64,000 nt of DNA. It comes from Pholiota molesta (Eukaryota; Basidiomycota; Agaricomycetes; Agaricales; Strophariaceae). How positions within the stretch are numbered: position 1 is the stretch's first letter; every line of letters starts with the position of its first letter. Positions 34,222-46,046 of this stretch are shown here, in pieces. Below the pieces are notes generated by a model. The model ran no database searches, was not told the origin of the DNA, and saw only the letters and a program-made list of their open reading frames with translations. Location: NCBI GenBank assembly GCA_014925825.1, contig JACGCK010000047.1, positions 124,001-188,000 on the forward strand, read 5' to 3'. Position numbers and translations under genes: made by a program.

Positions 34222-34830
34222 ATGCTGCACCCTGTCGCCCGCCAGGCGCTGCGCCAGCGTCTGCCCACAAACCACTTCTCGAAGCGCCTCGCCTCCTACA
34301 CGACGGAGAGCACCCAGAAAAAGGCCGCCGACGCGCTCTCCACCGCGCAGGCGACCACCCTGCGCTTCCTCGAGGGCGCACAGAAGGCCCTGGGCCCCCT
34401 CGGCGAGAAGGCCGGAAACCTCCTTGGATGTACGTTCCCCTTCCACGCCACACTCCCCTGTGTCCGCAACTGACATGTGTGGTGTCTGTCACGTTAGCGT
34501 ACAAGCAGCCCCTGCTGTACAACCTCGCCGTCGGCAAGGAACTCGTGAAGCAGGTCTACGTGAAGGAAGGTCTGCACCCGCCCTCGTTCGCCACCGTGCG
34601 CGAGGTCTACGCGGACCTCGCCCACCAGCTCCGCTCGCCCGGGTACATCTCCGGCCTCCTGAAGAGCGGCGAAGTCGGGCGGATTGGTGTGTATGGGCTG
34701 CAGGCGTATGGGCTCTTCAAGGTGCGTTCGTGGTTTCGTCATGATGAAGAGGAGGGCCTAATGGGATTTGGTGTAGATTGGGGAGATGGTTGGACGGAGG
34801 AGCATTGTTGGATACAAGCTCGATGATTAG
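34222..34830 (+). CDS. ATP20: Mitochondrial ATP synthase subunit g
   Basis: Subunit g of the F1Fo ATP synthase, an inner-membrane protein of the dimerisation and cristae-shaping module rather than of catalysis. Exons 34222-34429, 34498-34721 and 34777-34830 join into 161 residues. Start: MLHPVARQALRQRLPTNHFS, a basic, acid-free stretch suited to mitochondrial targeting. The conserved core reads YKQPLLYNLAVGKELVKQVY and LQAYGLFKIGEMVGRR, with the glycine-spaced C-terminal membrane helix (GVYGLQAYGLFKIGEMVG) typical of the family. Both introns are short with good ends (GTACGT...TTAG; GTGCGT...GTAG). The gene is the likely parent of the damaged fragment at 29935-30117. It appears intact and conventional, and is one of the few housekeeping genes in the window. 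Confidence 0.9.
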
Positions 34831-36924
34831 ACGGGATGTATAAGGCGCCCTTGAATGCATATATTCTTAGATGATCCTATGTTTTGGTATCGCAGCACGA
34901 CGCCCCACATGGAGAACAGGCTCTGTCGCTTCTGGAACCGGCCGTCGACCTTTTCCGTCTCAGAGGCCGCAAGACTTGCAAGCTCGCGTGCCACACCGCA
35001 TCCCGCTGTCGCCTCCATTTCCGCCTTGAATTTTCTCCGATCCAACGTTTTACTCTGCGATACTGGATGTTGCTTCAGCGCTTGTCCCTCTGCTGGAGTT
35101 CTTTGTCGCCTTCCCATCAGCTTGCATCCTGGAACGGCTCTCATGGATTCGTAAGCACACATTTCGTGCAAATGCTCAAGAGGATTGTGAAAACCTGGCT
35201 CAACTTTCGACTTTCGACATCTCGGTAGTTATTCAGTCATTAAGACTCCCTATCATTTCTTTCTGTGCGTTTTCCACACTGCTTGCTCTTCCCCCTGAAA
35301 TACTCGCTCCCGACGGCCTACCGGAATCGAAGTTAGCTTCTTTCTTGCTAGGTAACCGCGGGCCTCGGAGGGTCTCACCTATAATACTTTCATCTTTACT
35401 CGCACTAAACTGAAATGATACGAGCAGACATTTTTCCAGACATCTTCGAAGTGTCTTCGCTGCGCTGTGCCTTTTCTTATGCCGCTTGCTCTTGACTCTG
35501 AAATATGAGTACCGTGTTTGTATTGTTTATTCCGTAATGCGGCTGGTCGAGGCCACAAGAAGTGTTTGAAGCCCCAAATGCGATCGCTTTGTGTACAAAT
35601 GCGACGGCGCTCGTTTATTACCGCGTGGTACAGGCTATGCATTGCATCACGCCGGCGACCTGGATGATGACGAAAAGCTCATATAGCGACACTTAGTATG
35701 TGTTTCTTTGGATATATCTATTCGATTCTCTCACTTTTTGCGCTTAGTGAATATATGATGTACATACTGCTGAAAGCGGACCGTCAAAAGGCTTATCTAT
35801 TCTAGTATTGCGTTATGGCTTATCATGTTCTGTGAAGGACCCCGCGAATGCTTGACGGCCTATACGAATCGACGTTCGTTTCGTTCTGGCTATACAGCTG
35901 CGAGTCCGCTCACCGCGCTCTTCTAGCATGATTTCTTTCTATACTCGTACTAACTGGAATAATTTGAACAGGCGGATGATGTCTCCAGACATCTTGAAAG
36001 TGTCTTTACTGCGCTATGCGTTTTGTTGGCCGCTTGCCCTTGACTCTGAAATACGAGTACCCTTTCTGATTTGTTTATTCCAAGGACGAAGTGCCTCACG
36101 AACACTGTTTTCTCGTGAGCTGCAAACTGCTCTCAACGGCCTATGAGACTCAGTGTTCTCTTCTTTCTCGCTATGTCGCAGCGAGCCTTAGAGGACGGTC
36201 AGGACCACCCTCAGGCTTTCTAGTTTACTCTTCTATGTGCGCCCTTTTATAATTTCTTCCTATACTCGCATTAAGCTGAAACAGCACGAGCAGATGCTTC
36301 CTCCGGCCCTCTCTCACCGCGCTCTGCTAAGCCCGCGACGGTTGCACTGCAGCGGTGGTAGCGTGCGGCTGGCCGAGGCCATGAAATGTGTTCCAAGCCC
36401 TAAAGATGCGAACGCTTTATAGACAGAGGCGACGGCTCCCGTTTTTTACCGCGTGGTGCAAGATATTCGACCCATGGGTCTGCGAGGTGGATGGCGATGA
36501 AAGGCTCGTATGGCGAGACTTGGTATGTGTTTCTTTGCATGAATGTATTCGAATCTCTCACATTGTGCGGTTAGTGAATATTATGTGATGTACTGCTGAA
36601 AGCGGACCGTGAAAGCCTTATATCTTCTAATACTCCATCACGGCGTATCGTATTTTGCGAAGGAATCCGCGAACGTCGGGACCTCGTTGACCACATATCA
36701 GGAACCGTTGCGACCTCACGTGGGCATTTTACGCTTTGACGCGCATTCAATTTCCCTTCAATTTCCTTGGCATCCAGCCCTTGTTCGCGGAGATCGTTCC
36801 CCGCTTATGGGAGGTATTTTAGGGCTGCTGCAAATCTTTGGATCCTCACACACTTGAATATCCCGACATTCGGAAAGAGTATTTGCTCTGCCCTCTTCAT
36901 CCATACGTCGATCTCTGCTCGCCG
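34831..36924. repeat. Gene-poor stretch of degenerate direct repeats
   Basis: No gene seen. Blocks recur about 830 bp apart: GAAAGCGGACCGT at about 35773 and 36599, and a region around CTTGACTCTGAAATA at about 35492 and 36038. A third related block lies near 36240-36420. The repeats are imperfect and non-coding. Confidence 0.6.
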
Positions 36925-39175
36925 ATGCGTCAACGACTTCCGCTCCTCACCGCCTGCCTGGTGCTGGCCTCCTCTGGTTTCGCGCGTGGGTACCAGTGGC
37001 CGTCGCCCCAGTACGAGGCGCTGGAGAGCTTCCTGTGGGAGGGCGGCGACAGCCGCGTCGGAAACGAGATCTCCATTCTGGTGACTGACTGTAGGACGCG
37101 CGGCGACCCCCTGAGCAGTGTTGGTGCACAGTGGCTTCGTTTTGTGAGCGCGTTTTTGCGCATGATATATATATGGGATTGGAGCTGATTGCATCGTGGG
37201 GTGTTTAGGCGTATCATGATATGGCGACGCATAATATTACGGATGGGACGGGTGGGCTCGATGCGTCGATATTCTATGAGCTGGACAGGCCGGAGGTACG
37301 CGTAATGCAGTCGACGTCTATTGCGAAAAGAAATTGACGTGAATGCTACAACCCGCAGAATGTGGGGAGCGGCCAGGCGCTGACGGCCGCGGACTTCTTT
37401 GGGTCCGCAACGAAATACGTCTCTCGTGAGTCCCTCGCACATCCATATCAAACCGCGCGCTCATCCAGTTCGCCAGGCGCCGACATCATCGCCTTCGGAG
37501 CGACCTGGTCCATCGCCGCATGCGGCGGGCCCGTGCTCAAATTCCGAGGCGGGCGCAAAGACGCTACGGGCCCCGGCCTGCCTGGCGTGCCCGAGCCGAA
37601 CCAGACGCTGACGACGCACGTCGAGAAGTTCCGCCTGCAGGGGTTCAACGCGACGGAGATGATCCAGCTCGTGGCGTGTGGGCACACGATTGGCGGCGTG
37701 CGGAGCGTTGACTTCCCGGAGGTCGTAAAGGCCAATGCGTCGGCAGCGAGTGGGGTTGCGCTAGCGAATTTCGATACGACGCCGCAGTTTGATACTGCTA
37801 TGTGAGTGCGCCTTGCGCTTGGCTTTGTGTTTCGCGTTGGCGTGTGACTAGAAGCTGATATGGCTGGTGGGGCAGAATTACGGAGTACTTGGACGGGACG
37901 ACGCGGAATCCGCTCGTGGTACCGGCGTCGAATGTCAGCTTTGCCTCAGATCTGAGAATATTTTCAAGCGATGGGAATGTAACGATGAAAAGGTAAGTAT
38001 TTCTTCCTTTGGCGTCGCATCCTTGATCTAATGTATTCAATAGTCTTGCTTCGCCGACGTCATTCGCAGATACATGCGCGACGATGATAGAGCGCATGCT
38101 GAACACTGTACCTTCCGATACGCAACTGACTGAAGAGATTGAGCTGCTCCCCGTCAAAGTCAGAGAAGCCTTCATCACGGTCGTCAATTCGCAGCTCTTA
38201 TTTATAACATCCTTGCGCGTAAGTGTCATCTTCCTCACTACTTCATACGAATGATTTACATTTGCAATACAAGCTCTCTCGTTCAGCGGATAAACCTATT
38301 CCCCAAGGCCGTACCATCAATTTATTCTGGTGCGATCGAAGGGGCAAGTTCCAGGACTGCGCTGGAGGTTCCGCAAATGTGGCATCAAACTTCACCGCGA
38401 CGGGCCCGCTGGTTTCCTCGCCTCTTCTCGTGCCTGCGAATATTGCGCTGGATAGCTACGGCATTGCCGTGCCTATAACCGCGAACCAGTCCATTGGGAA
38501 GTTCTGGTTCGTGCTTGATGAACATGACGGCTCAAGTCCGCAGACGCTCGATAACGGTGGCGATGGGTATCTTTTCCCGCAAGATGGAGTGATCTCTGTA
38601 TATGAACTCGGGTCGAACACGGCCATTGGTGGGTCTCGGCAAAACTTTACCTTTGTGACTGGGGTACGCCTTCTGCGCTAGATATTGACATATGATCGAT
38701 ATCTCATTACTGACGCTATTACGAATAGATCCGCACTGATATCGAGGTCACTAATGCCACCATGTTGGGCTACACCTCTGAAAACTACCCTAACGCGCTA
38801 AACTACACCGTCCCGCTGCAGCACAACAAGACAGGCGTGCTCGTCGACGGTTACGCTTACTACTTCGGTAGCATCGTGGATTCGGGGCGTTCGCTGACGC
38901 TAGACCTGGTGGCGGTGGGGAGCAACAATACCACATACGTGGCGGACTATATCAAAGCCAACATTGCTGGGCCAGGTTCGATCTTGGTCCCATCTGTCGC
39001 TGCAGTTTCAGTGACTACGCTGGCTTCGATACCCAGTAGCCTTACCTCGACCACAGCGCCTACGGCGACCCCCCAATCACAAAAAGCATCCTCTGCATTG
39101 ATCGCCTCTGCCGGGGCTGCAAGTTGGATGGTGATTATAGGAGCAGTCATGTTACAATGTCTAGATAACATGTAG
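36925..39175 (+). CDS. Secreted, probably GPI-anchored, plant-type heme peroxidase (intact copy)
   Basis: Heme peroxidase using H2O2 to oxidise external substrates at the cell surface. Eight exons (36925-37143, 37209-37295, 37359-37425, 37477-37801, 37876-37992, 38044-38218, 38274-38663, 38729-39175) join into 608 residues. Signal peptide about 1-22. The distal heme pocket is LRFAYHDMATHN (Arg72, His76). SRADIIAFGATWS (around residue 127) is the conserved peroxidase-fold helix, and CGHTIGGV holds the proximal ligand His194. The first ~270 residues are thus a complete plant-type peroxidase domain. A ~300-residue extension that I cannot assign follows, then a Ser/Thr-rich stem and a hydrophobic C-terminus (ASWMVIIGAVMLQCL) typical of a GPI signal. 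The bipartite form recalls the so-called hybrid-type fungal peroxidases, but I cannot separate these from class II without alignment. Lignin-type substrate residues were not verified. Two broken copies lie at 28408 and 15565. Confidence 0.85.
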
Positions 39176-39837
39176 GGCGTTTGCGTAATAATAACTGTCA
39201 TTGACTTATCCTAAACCTTGCAATGTGGACAAAGGGCCTGCTGGCTTTGATTCCCACTAGCCATTCCCTGCTAATACGTCTGTTCATTGGTCACAGCTGC
39301 CTACTCCGTGGATGCTATCAACGCTGCCATCGCCTCATCCGTCATCTTTCGATCGTCCCTATGAGTTTATCGCTGAAGCGCTGATGTGGAATCCGGACGC
39401 TGGTCGAAGCACTGGGTGTTAATCTATAATAAAGTGCATATGGGAAGCCGAAATGATTATCTTTGGGACAGCTCCCATGGACAGCGGTGATACTTGGGTG
39501 ATACTTAAACGTTTGAAGCAATTTCAGTTCGAATGCTCAAACGGTCTCCGGCCCGAGGTTCCCATGCTCGCTTCCCGATGTGTTAACACTTTCATCGATA
39601 ACTGCCACCACACGCTCTATCCATCTCCACCTCTATCAATGCTACTCTACTACATATATGTCTTTCCATTTTGCAAAGCTTGCCAAGTCATGCCCAAGTC
39701 GACCATCCACCAACATTCCCTTGTCCATCGACGGCAGATGATATCCCTCGGCGCTTCATCAAATCTTCGATGCCGACTAATGGCTATCCTCTCTTGTCGT
39801 CCTTGGGACCTTGTCGCCTCTCTCAAGTAGGCCCCTT

Positions 39838-41593
39838 TTATGGGTAGTGTAGTGGGCAGAAACATCGCCTGTGGGAATCCGTGGCATCCACCGACTCTGT
39901 TGTAGTTGAAGGACCAGCGCAGCTCGTTGTAACGGGTCGGCAGAGCGGATCAGCCCCATCGCGTGAGTGACTTGATTTTCGCGGCTTCCTCTTGCGTTGC
40001 TTCTCCGCGTTCTTCGCCAGTCGGATCTGTCGCCTGTCTGGATTCCTGTATCAACGTCCAAAACGTTAGATGATCCCGTCAAAAGGAGTTCGAAACCGAG
40101 ATATACCTTTGCCTTGGTGTCGCCTGAGAATCTTCATTCTCAATGACTTCGTCCGAGCTGCGCATTTTGCTGGCTCTGGCGGCCAGGTAAATTGAAACTG
40201 CCTCACGTGTCGAGTACCTTATGCCAGAAGATGTCGACGCTGTTGGCTTCCGGAATGGTTTCCTTCTTTGGTGCTAGTATTGTCGCGGGAATAGGCTCTG
40301 CCCCAGATGCATCAGCTGCATTCTGGATCAACCACACCTCTGCCCGACTTACCGATATACCGTGTTCGATGACTCAGTTCTCGGCCACCTGACGATTCAT
40401 TTGTAGGTGCGCACGCCATCAGGCTACAGAGTTCACTGGACGTATCAAGATGGTATCCTTCGATATTCGAGATGAGCGAATGAGGCGATACCAGGTTATG
40501 AAAGAAATCTTACCAGTCATCCGTGGATCGATCGGTATATCGGCGGCCATATTATAACGACCGAGGTTGTAAGCAGCACTACCTGATATCGTTGCTATCG
40601 CGAAAGAGGTGAGTCATGTCCATGTTCCGAATCCAACCAGTTAATCAATTACCTGACATTATATCCTCGAAACCTTCAGGCTGACCGCCATCCAAAACTG
40701 GACGTTGATATTGGCCGCTCATTCCACCTTGTGAATGGGTCTCCGGTGATATTTGAAAGCCCGCGGAATGCAAACGAGGATAGGGCAAAGGCGAGCCTTT
40801 GCGTAGTCAAAACGTAAGATATATGCAATGGATCACTGAGGTATCGACTCACGATGCCGAGGTTTCTTAAGCACTTCTTGGAGCTTCGCCCTCCGCTCCG
40901 GGGTGAACCACATATCGCCAGTTGCGGGCGCGTTTCCTGGAGGTACGTGGATATTCTGTGACTCTGCATAACCATCACATTAGGAATGGCCGTACAACGT
41001 TCTAGATGAGATCACGTACCCGCTGGAGCCCATGGATACGGAGGGGCTGTTATCTCTGGCTCCTGAAACATGCGGCGACCCATGGTTTGTGGAGGCGGCG
41101 CAGGGTACCATGGTGGGTTGCTGGTGAAGGTATGGGCATATTGCGCCGTATATTGGATTGTGCCTTCTGACTGTGCGTTCGCGGGTAGGTCTCCAAATGT
41201 CGACGTGGTGGCGTGACCGAAGAACATGGGATTGTAAGGTGGATATGATGCGACGGCATTTGACGGAGTCGATGATGTCGCGTCCCACTGTAGCAGGGGT
41301 AGGCTACCTAGCAAACGTAGAAGGGCAAAGCATTCATTAGATCGGACGATTCTCTCATTAGAAGACGACGACATTACTCTCGGGCCTGGGGAAGGGTTGC
41401 CACTCCGTTGGTGCCTCTGTCGAATAGACACATGATCGTTAGATTCACTTCTCAGAGAAAATAAGAACATACGTGGAGCCTGTGCGCTGGCAGGTAACGC
41501 AAGACCTATGTACTGATCTGCTATAGAAGTATTTTGCGCATTGAAAGCGTCGCGATCGAGAGCATCGTGCTGAGAAGAATATGGGAACAACAT
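39838..41593 (-). pseudogene. G4: diverged paralogue of G2 with a frameshift
   Basis: Minus-strand gene running from MLFPYSSQHD (ATG 41593) to a TAA at 39838. It follows G2 exon by exon, with the same phase-1 introns and a final phase-2 intron. Matching segments include PWYPAPPPQ, ATGDMWFTPERRAKLQEVLK (G2 has ATGDMWFTSERRATLQEALK), LYLAARASKMRSSDEV, and the basic end DRRQIRLAKNAEKQRKRK. In the eighth exon the frame entered from the splice acceptor runs to a stop, while the conserved segment STREAVSIYLAARAS is one base off. So either a frameshift or an unusual splice site is present; I favour a recent frameshift. The C-terminus is longer than in G2. Its convergent position downstream of the intact peroxidase mirrors the layout at 26-30 kb. 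Confidence 0.6.
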
Positions 41594-42130
41594 TACAAAA
41601 AGATTCGTTTGCGTTGCCTGGTTCAAATGGGAGCAAGTAATGATAGCTCTACTGATACTTCAGCCCCTTTATAATGCGCTGGCATAGCTTGCACGTTCTC
41701 AGAATTGCCACTCGAAGTGTAATTGACTCGATGCTGTATTCAAGAACGGATCCTCTGGTAATTATTTCCTTATATGGGTATTGACTGGTGATTTAGAATA
41801 ACCCCTTACTTTGAAGGCGAAGATAATTGGTAGTCGCAAATAGCGCAGGTTACGAGACAAATTGAGCAATGAGACCACATAAAGGAGTAGGAATCTGGCT
41901 TACCACTGCCACTGCATGCCATATACGACGGAGATTATAGGAGCTTCGTACACCTTTAAATGAATATTTCCCATGTACTAGAATGGCTGTGCGACTTCTT
42001 GCTTCCTATGGATACAAACTTGCCATCAGGTAGCCGTCTCAAGAGGAGGAGTACCCTATAATCTAGGTACCATGTACAAATCTACTACCATATCCATGTT
42101 TATCCCATGTATCATTTTTATTCATCTTGT
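41594..42130. other. 5' flank of G4, no gene seen
   Basis: The first ~130 bp resemble the 5' flank of G2 (AATTCTGAGAA near 23090), so the duplication extends past the coding region. No other gene. Confidence 0.4.
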
Positions 42131-42401
42131 ATTCATTGTATTGTGTGTAAAAATCTATAACCAGATTCTATCGTGTCACATCTTTCCACTTGTACCAATG
42201 AATTGAGAACCAAACTGAGCGGACGAGTACTCTATTGTAATTTGCGAATCATATAGGACATACCTGGGACATCCTCACTCGTAAGCAAGATCCAAAATAG
42301 CCTATAATATTACTTTCTACTTGGAATATGATTCTATTTGTACCATATAATATATGTAAGACGACTGCTCGTAAGAGAAATGATGTAGTCGATGCCCTTG
42401 G

Positions 42402-42520
42402 ATAAGAGGAGGCGACACGAAAAGCGAACGTCACATCATCTGAGTTTAGCCAGAACAGCATGCGAGGAGGCTCGCCGCGACTCGCCGGAAGCCAGATTTA
42501 TGATGTTCGCCTCCTCTTAT
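42402..42520 (+). mobile_element. Hairpin mini-element h3
   Basis: ATAAGAGGAGGCG ... CGCCTCCTCTTAT termini. The core is diverged from the h1/h4 subtype and closer to the copies at 13178 and 51842. Confidence 0.7.
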
Positions 42521-43604
42521 AGTAAGCGCTGAACGACATTTCAAACATGGCATGAAGAAGTCAAAAAAATGATGTGGGATCGAGTGGGGAAGGGAGGAAG
42601 GAGAACTTCAGGACGCATCCGTGGTACCATCGACCCTGTTGCCCGGCGCTCTCGGCCGAAGAAGTGCGCGAACCATTTAGCTGCGTCGCAGTCACCAGCA
42701 CGACAGACCTGCTCAAAAATCAACGAGCATGCAGTCTATGAAATATGACGAGTACTCGCATATGGATCAGCGTCAGAAGTGAGGGCAAAATCATCACTGC
42801 CATAGATCTTCGATGAAATCAGTCCACACGCGTAAAAGAGCCTGAGAGGAGAGACAGCCTATGGCTATGACGGGAATGAAATTTGACATGGCTAGCAGAC
42901 ACCGCAAAGAGCGCAGTTCTGACGAATATCACGATCGAGAATGAATTCTCCGTGCATCCCATGCCAAATGTGCGCATTGGGTTCTATCTCATCCTCGCAG
43001 ACTCGAGTTCGCGTGAGTAAAGCACACCAAGGAAGAGAGGGGGCGGGTCGCGTCGGGGAAGAAAGCAGACCATGGATGAGGTGAAGGGAAAGAAAGGTAC
43101 GAAGGGCTTAACGGTCATCAGGTATCCTCATGCCCCCACCACACTGGCATTTGGCCAGTTGAAGACCATCTGCTGTAACGTAAGGACCGTATAATTGGGC
43201 AGAAAAGTCGACGGGGAGCATCGGTGTTCTGCCTGGCTGGTCCATCGAGTTAGATATACACTGGTGATTGATCTGCGTCGTTTAGAGTAGTAGCCAAATG
43301 GGAAGACAAAGGACACAATGCGGACCTTGGACTGGTTCCGCCAAGACTTCGGCTTGACCGCATACGTTTAAGCAGCCTACACTGCTACCCAGGGGTATAC
43401 GCTGCTCAGTCTGAGTGGTAGCCAGTCGATGGAGTTCAAGGGGAGAGCAGCATTTATCGATGCATCGATGATGGAGTGGCAGAACACGTGAAGCTCGGAC
43501 CGCAGGGCCGCTACGGCGCCAGATAATCTTGGTCCCAGCAAGTATCCATAAGATTTGCATAAGATTTACATCCGTGGTAGGACTGGTAAAGTCGATGCCC
43601 ATTA

Positions 43605-43723
43605 ACAAGAGGAGGCGGTAAACCGATCACTCGACTCGAATTTGACCTAGTCAGAAGAGCCCGCAGAGCGCGCTCGCTGAAAGCCAAGTCAAATGTAGAT
43701 TATGGTACCCTCCTCCTCTTGTA
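43605..43723 (+). mobile_element. Hairpin mini-element h4
   Basis: ACAAGAGGAGGCGG ... CTCCTCCTCTTGT termini, with the shared core CAGAAGAGCCCGCAGAGCGC and its following palindrome. Confidence 0.7.
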
Positions 43724-44215
43724 GTGAGAGTCGAGCGACGATCCGTGTACGGCCCCGGAGAAATGAAGCGATGATACCCCTCGCGCATGGCTAAACACGC
43801 GAGGAAGACGACGTAGGAGGAAACGCGCATTGGTGGAAGACACGGCCACCCCCGCCCCCTCTCGTTGGAAACTGCGGTACTGAGTGCGTGGGTGCTTGCG
43901 CTGCACCATGGGCATCATCACGGGGTGGATCCCTGTATCTCCCGACGTGGTGTCGCAGTACTCGCACATAGATCAAGGCGAAAAACCAGATAGATCAAAA
44001 AAGTGTTGAACGATTACCTTGGTAATCTGGCGAGCGCACGTAAGTCATTGATAGATAGACTACCCGTCCATTCCACAAGCACGACGGAGGGGATGAACGA
44101 CGCAGCCATTAATATTAACATGGCCTCCAAAACCGCAAATAGTGCGGCTCTGATGATACCACCCTCGAGAACAAAGATTCTCTGGGGATACCATGTCGAA
44201 TGCGTGAGCTTGAGT

Positions 44216-44783
44216 GCCAACGTATACACTGCTTGCGGGGCACATACAACGTCTCTCCGAGTCAAATTCGAGCGTTATAAAGTTGGACGCGATGAGTGAA
44301 AACGTATCCAAACAAAGACGATTCCTTATAGGAAGGCATAGCGACTCGGATAATGCAAGCCACTGGCCAAAAATGTCGATTGCGACCAATTGTCATCGCC
44401 CAGAGCCCGCAGATCTCGTGCTCGGCCCCAAATTCTCTACCAAACGCAGTAATAAACAAAAACCAGGTCTTGGCCAATCCGGCGGTAAACCTGACTATAG
44501 TATTTCTGTTCCTCCCTCTCCTTAACATGGTAGAAAACACAGTTTCTCGACAAAAGAGGAATAAACTGAATGCCATCAAAACCAATCCAACATTTTTTGA
44601 GAGGTATAAGTTCGAACAGGGCTTGGGTGCTTTGGGCCCCCATCCTCCCCGACATTCGTCGCTTTTGCCTCTATAGAAAATCCCGAGCTCCTCCCTCCCG
44701 TCCCCGATTCCCGAACTCCGTACGCAAACGCGTCCCAGAGCGTCTCCTATCCGCAACTACATTCCATCAATCTATTTCCAGCC
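44216..44783. other. 5' flank of the zinc-finger gene, no gene seen
   Basis: Overlapping short ORFs on both strands only. It presumably contains the promoter of the gene starting at 44784. Confidence 0.35.
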
Positions 44784-46046
44784 ATGCCTGCCATTCGTCA
44801 CGTGCGTACTCTTTCTCTTGTCGCGTTATTGTTGTTGTCTCTTGTACTGATACCTTCTTGTCTTGTCTTTTGTCCAGGCTTGCCCTGTAGAAGGATGCAC
44901 GATTACCTTGTCTCGTCACGCCGACATAAAACGACATCTGGCAGCAATTCACACCAAAGAGTCAGTCGATCTCTCAACTTCTTTTGCCGTCATCGGTGGC
45001 TCACTGCGCCTTATCCTAGGAAACAATGGTCCTGCCCTATATGTAGCACTTCTATGACGCAGAAATCTAATATGAGGATTCATATTGAAAACGTCCAGTG
45101 AGTCGATACACGTTTACCTCTGATCCTTGACCCTCATTGACGTTGTACCAGCTTTTCCAACAGCGGTCCTACGTCGACGCGCCGCTCACCCAATTCGAAA
45201 TCATGCAAAGCCCGTTCGACCTTGGCTTCTTCTGTCGAACCAGATTGCGTCGACTTTATCCCGGCCATTGAATCTTGCCCAGGTGCCTTCCCGGTCACGG
45301 AATCTTACCCGACTGGCGACGAGCCATGTAAAGCAGGCCAGCAGGCTTACACATTCGGCTGTGAGGACACTCCTACTGTCTCGCACTCTGCCCCCCCTCT
45401 GTCCCCATCCAGCTCTGTCTCTGACTCAACACCTTCCGCTTCATGGGAGTATGTTCTTTGTTCTGAGTTCAGCTCTGATCCCCCCATTGCCCCACTTCCA
45501 ACGCCGTCATGTTCCTTCGACTACTACAACGCGATATCTCAGTCGGTCCATACTCCGTGCCCCAATTTCGATTCCATGCCTCTGGAGCTCTTCTCTGTTC
45601 CCCCGTTCGATATCAACGTCGTGTGTGCAGATCTATTGCCTACTATTCCTGTCCAAGAAGATGCCTACACCCAGCAGTGCTGGACTGCCTCGTCTTCACC
45701 GTTCATCCCTGCTTATGGACTCGGAAACACATTCTCAGACTCCCAACATGAGCTCCAGAACGTCGCTGTGTCTGACCTTGGCTTGAATTCAACGGATCTG
45801 TCTGCCTCTTTTCTGCTCAATGAGCCCAGCTACGGTGTTCATGTGCTTGAGGAATGTTTGGAATATCAGCCGTTCATTGTCGATGGGGCTCCTCTGTACC
45901 CGAATAGCGATGACGTCTTATATGACGACGTGTCCGTTCCATCTGTTAACCCGACTGACTCCTCTGACGTAGACTTCAGCTACTTCGACCCGAGCTGGAA
46001 TGTTTCCGCGTCTCTCGGTAGTCTCGATGCCTCGAGCTATCTTTGA
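44784..46046 (+). CDS. C2H2 zinc-finger protein, 357 aa
   Basis: Probable DNA-binding transcription factor. Exons 44784-44801, 44878-44960, 45020-45097 and 45152-46046 join into 358 codons. Two adjacent C2H2 fingers sit at the N-terminus: C-x4-C-x12-H-x4-H (from ACPVEGCTITLSRH) and C-x2-C-x12-H-x4-H (from CPICSTSMTQKS). They are split by introns at the finger linker, and the first exon is only 18 nt (MPAIRH). The remaining ~280 residues are Ser/Pro-rich and acidic, with many aromatic residues (for example SSDVDFSYFDPSW), resembling an activation region; this is inference. Two fingers at the very N-terminus followed by a long disordered acidic tail is a common layout in mushroom transcription factors. 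Targets are unknown. Confidence 0.8.

Larger units (their letters stand above)
42130..44215 (+). repeat. Repeat module C
   Basis: No intact gene. 42130-42260 matches 51540-51670. 42330-43550 matches 51780-52990 and, inverted, 12090-13400. 43580-44215 matches 54600-55050 and, inverted, 9360-9980. A minus-strand segment at about 43140-43290 keeps the remnant SAQLYGPYVTADGLQLAKCQCG seen in modules A and B. Two hairpin elements lie inside. Confidence 0.7.
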
